DNA of 64,000 bases from an uncultured Victivallales bacterium (GTDB lineage Bacteria; Verrucomicrobiota; Lentisphaeria; Victivallales; UBA1829): positions 100,447 through 164,446 of the forward strand of contig CAKUJH010000002.1 in the NCBI GenBank assembly GCA_934661375.1, in the 5' to 3' direction. The position numbers and the translations under genes were made by a program. The notes below the pieces were generated by a model, which was not told where the DNA came from, did no database searches, and saw nothing but the letters and a program-made list of their open reading frames with translations. Each line of letters opens with the position of its first letter. Position 1 is the first letter of the stretch. Below are positions 63,857-64,000 of the stretch, piece by piece.

Positions 63857-63874
63857 ACGTCAAACGTTTTACGT
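63857..63874. promoter_or_regulatory. LacI-type operator palindrome
   Basis: ACGTCAAACGTTTTACGT is an 18-bp palindrome with a central CG and one mismatch pair (C/T versus A). It lies just downstream of the -10 of the lacI-type gene, covering about +1 to +18, the position for repression by its own product. Confidence 0.7.
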
Positions 63875-63880
63875 AATACA

Positions 63881-63908
63881 ATTATATTCGAAAATCCTGT
63901 TTTGTCAA
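63881..63908 (-). promoter_or_regulatory. Consensus promoter of the lacI-type gene
   Basis: TTGACA (63908-63903), a 16-bp spacer, then TATAAT (63886-63881). Both hexamers match the sigma70 consensus exactly. Confidence 0.75.
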
Positions 63909-63930
63909 GGTGCAAAACAGAAAAAGGTGA

Positions 63931-63969
63931 ATTGTCAATGTAAACGCACGATTGTCAATGTAAACGCAC
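63931..63969. repeat. Tandem 20-bp direct repeat upstream of the lacI-type gene
   Basis: ATTGTCAATGTAAACGCAC occurs exactly twice (63931-63949 and 63951-63969) with one base between. The inner TGTAAACG resembles a half of the LacI-type operator but is not palindromic. It may be a regulator site for a gene beyond the right edge. Confidence 0.65.
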
Positions 63970-64000
63970 ATTGAGCGTGATTTTTGTGCATTTAGTCTGA

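Noticed and set aside
63931..63969. Start of a CRISPR array at the right edge
   Set aside because: Two 19-bp copies are separated by one base, with no spacer-sized gap.

Overview
The window reads as chromosomal DNA of an anaerobic, glycan-using bacterium, most likely a Lentisphaerota/Victivallales relative. That placement is an inference. It rests on a prepilin-like protein with an FTLIELLVVI start and an H-x9-DG-like end, large secreted glycosidases of unassigned families beside LacI/GntR-type regulators, a CE15-like esterase, rhamnulokinase, and both group-4 [NiFe] and [FeFe]-type hydrogenase genes. No rRNA or other phylogenetic marker is present.

Layout. 1-3.8 kb (minus): membrane arm of a Hyf/Hyc-type energy-conserving hydrogenase (hyfB, hyfC, hyfE, start of hyfF), running off the left edge. 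3.9-18.1 kb: housekeeping genes (yraN, a UDP-sugar pyrophosphorylase, a CNNM/CorC-type membrane protein, ftsK, a RodZ-like protein) and the pbpC plus alpha-2-macroglobulin pair. 18.3-28.4 kb: a carbohydrate locus with a CE15-like esterase, two large putative glycosidases, a prepilin-like protein, a TPR protein, a GntR/LacI chimeric regulator and a C26 amidotransferase. 28.5-40.1 kb (minus): an AT-rich accessory island with two orphan RHS tips, each overlapping the next gene by 8 nt, and exported WG-repeat and Sel1-repeat proteins. 40.4-48.7 kb: a LysM lipoprotein, a spermidine-synthase-like membrane protein, a parvulin-type foldase, mutY, a phosphodiester-glycosidase-like protein, rhaB and a GNAT acetyltransferase. 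48.85 kb: tRNA-Asn. 49.0-61.5 kb (plus): the most interesting region. 61.5-64 kb: an N-terminally truncated glycosidase and a LacI repressor with a near-perfect operator.

The 49.0-61.5 kb region looks like one tightly packed operon: a TM1266-family regulator, hydE, then two consecutive and complete NifH-NifD-NifK-like triads, then hypF-hypC-hypD-hypE. Neighbouring genes mostly overlap by 4-7 nt. Both NifH-like proteins keep the P-loop and both [4Fe-4S]-ligand cysteines. The two D/K-like pairs are paralogues of each other, lack the residues that bind FeMo-cofactor in nitrogenase, and differ from each other in cluster-ligand cysteines. No nifB, nifE or nifN is present. I infer an uncharacterised nitrogenase-like two-complex system tied to hydrogenase or organometallic Fe maturation. 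Its substrate is unknown.

Most promoters I could read have a -35/-10 spacer of 16 bp, often with a TGN extended -10. Two good operator candidates stand out, one at rhaB and one at the terminal lacI-type gene.
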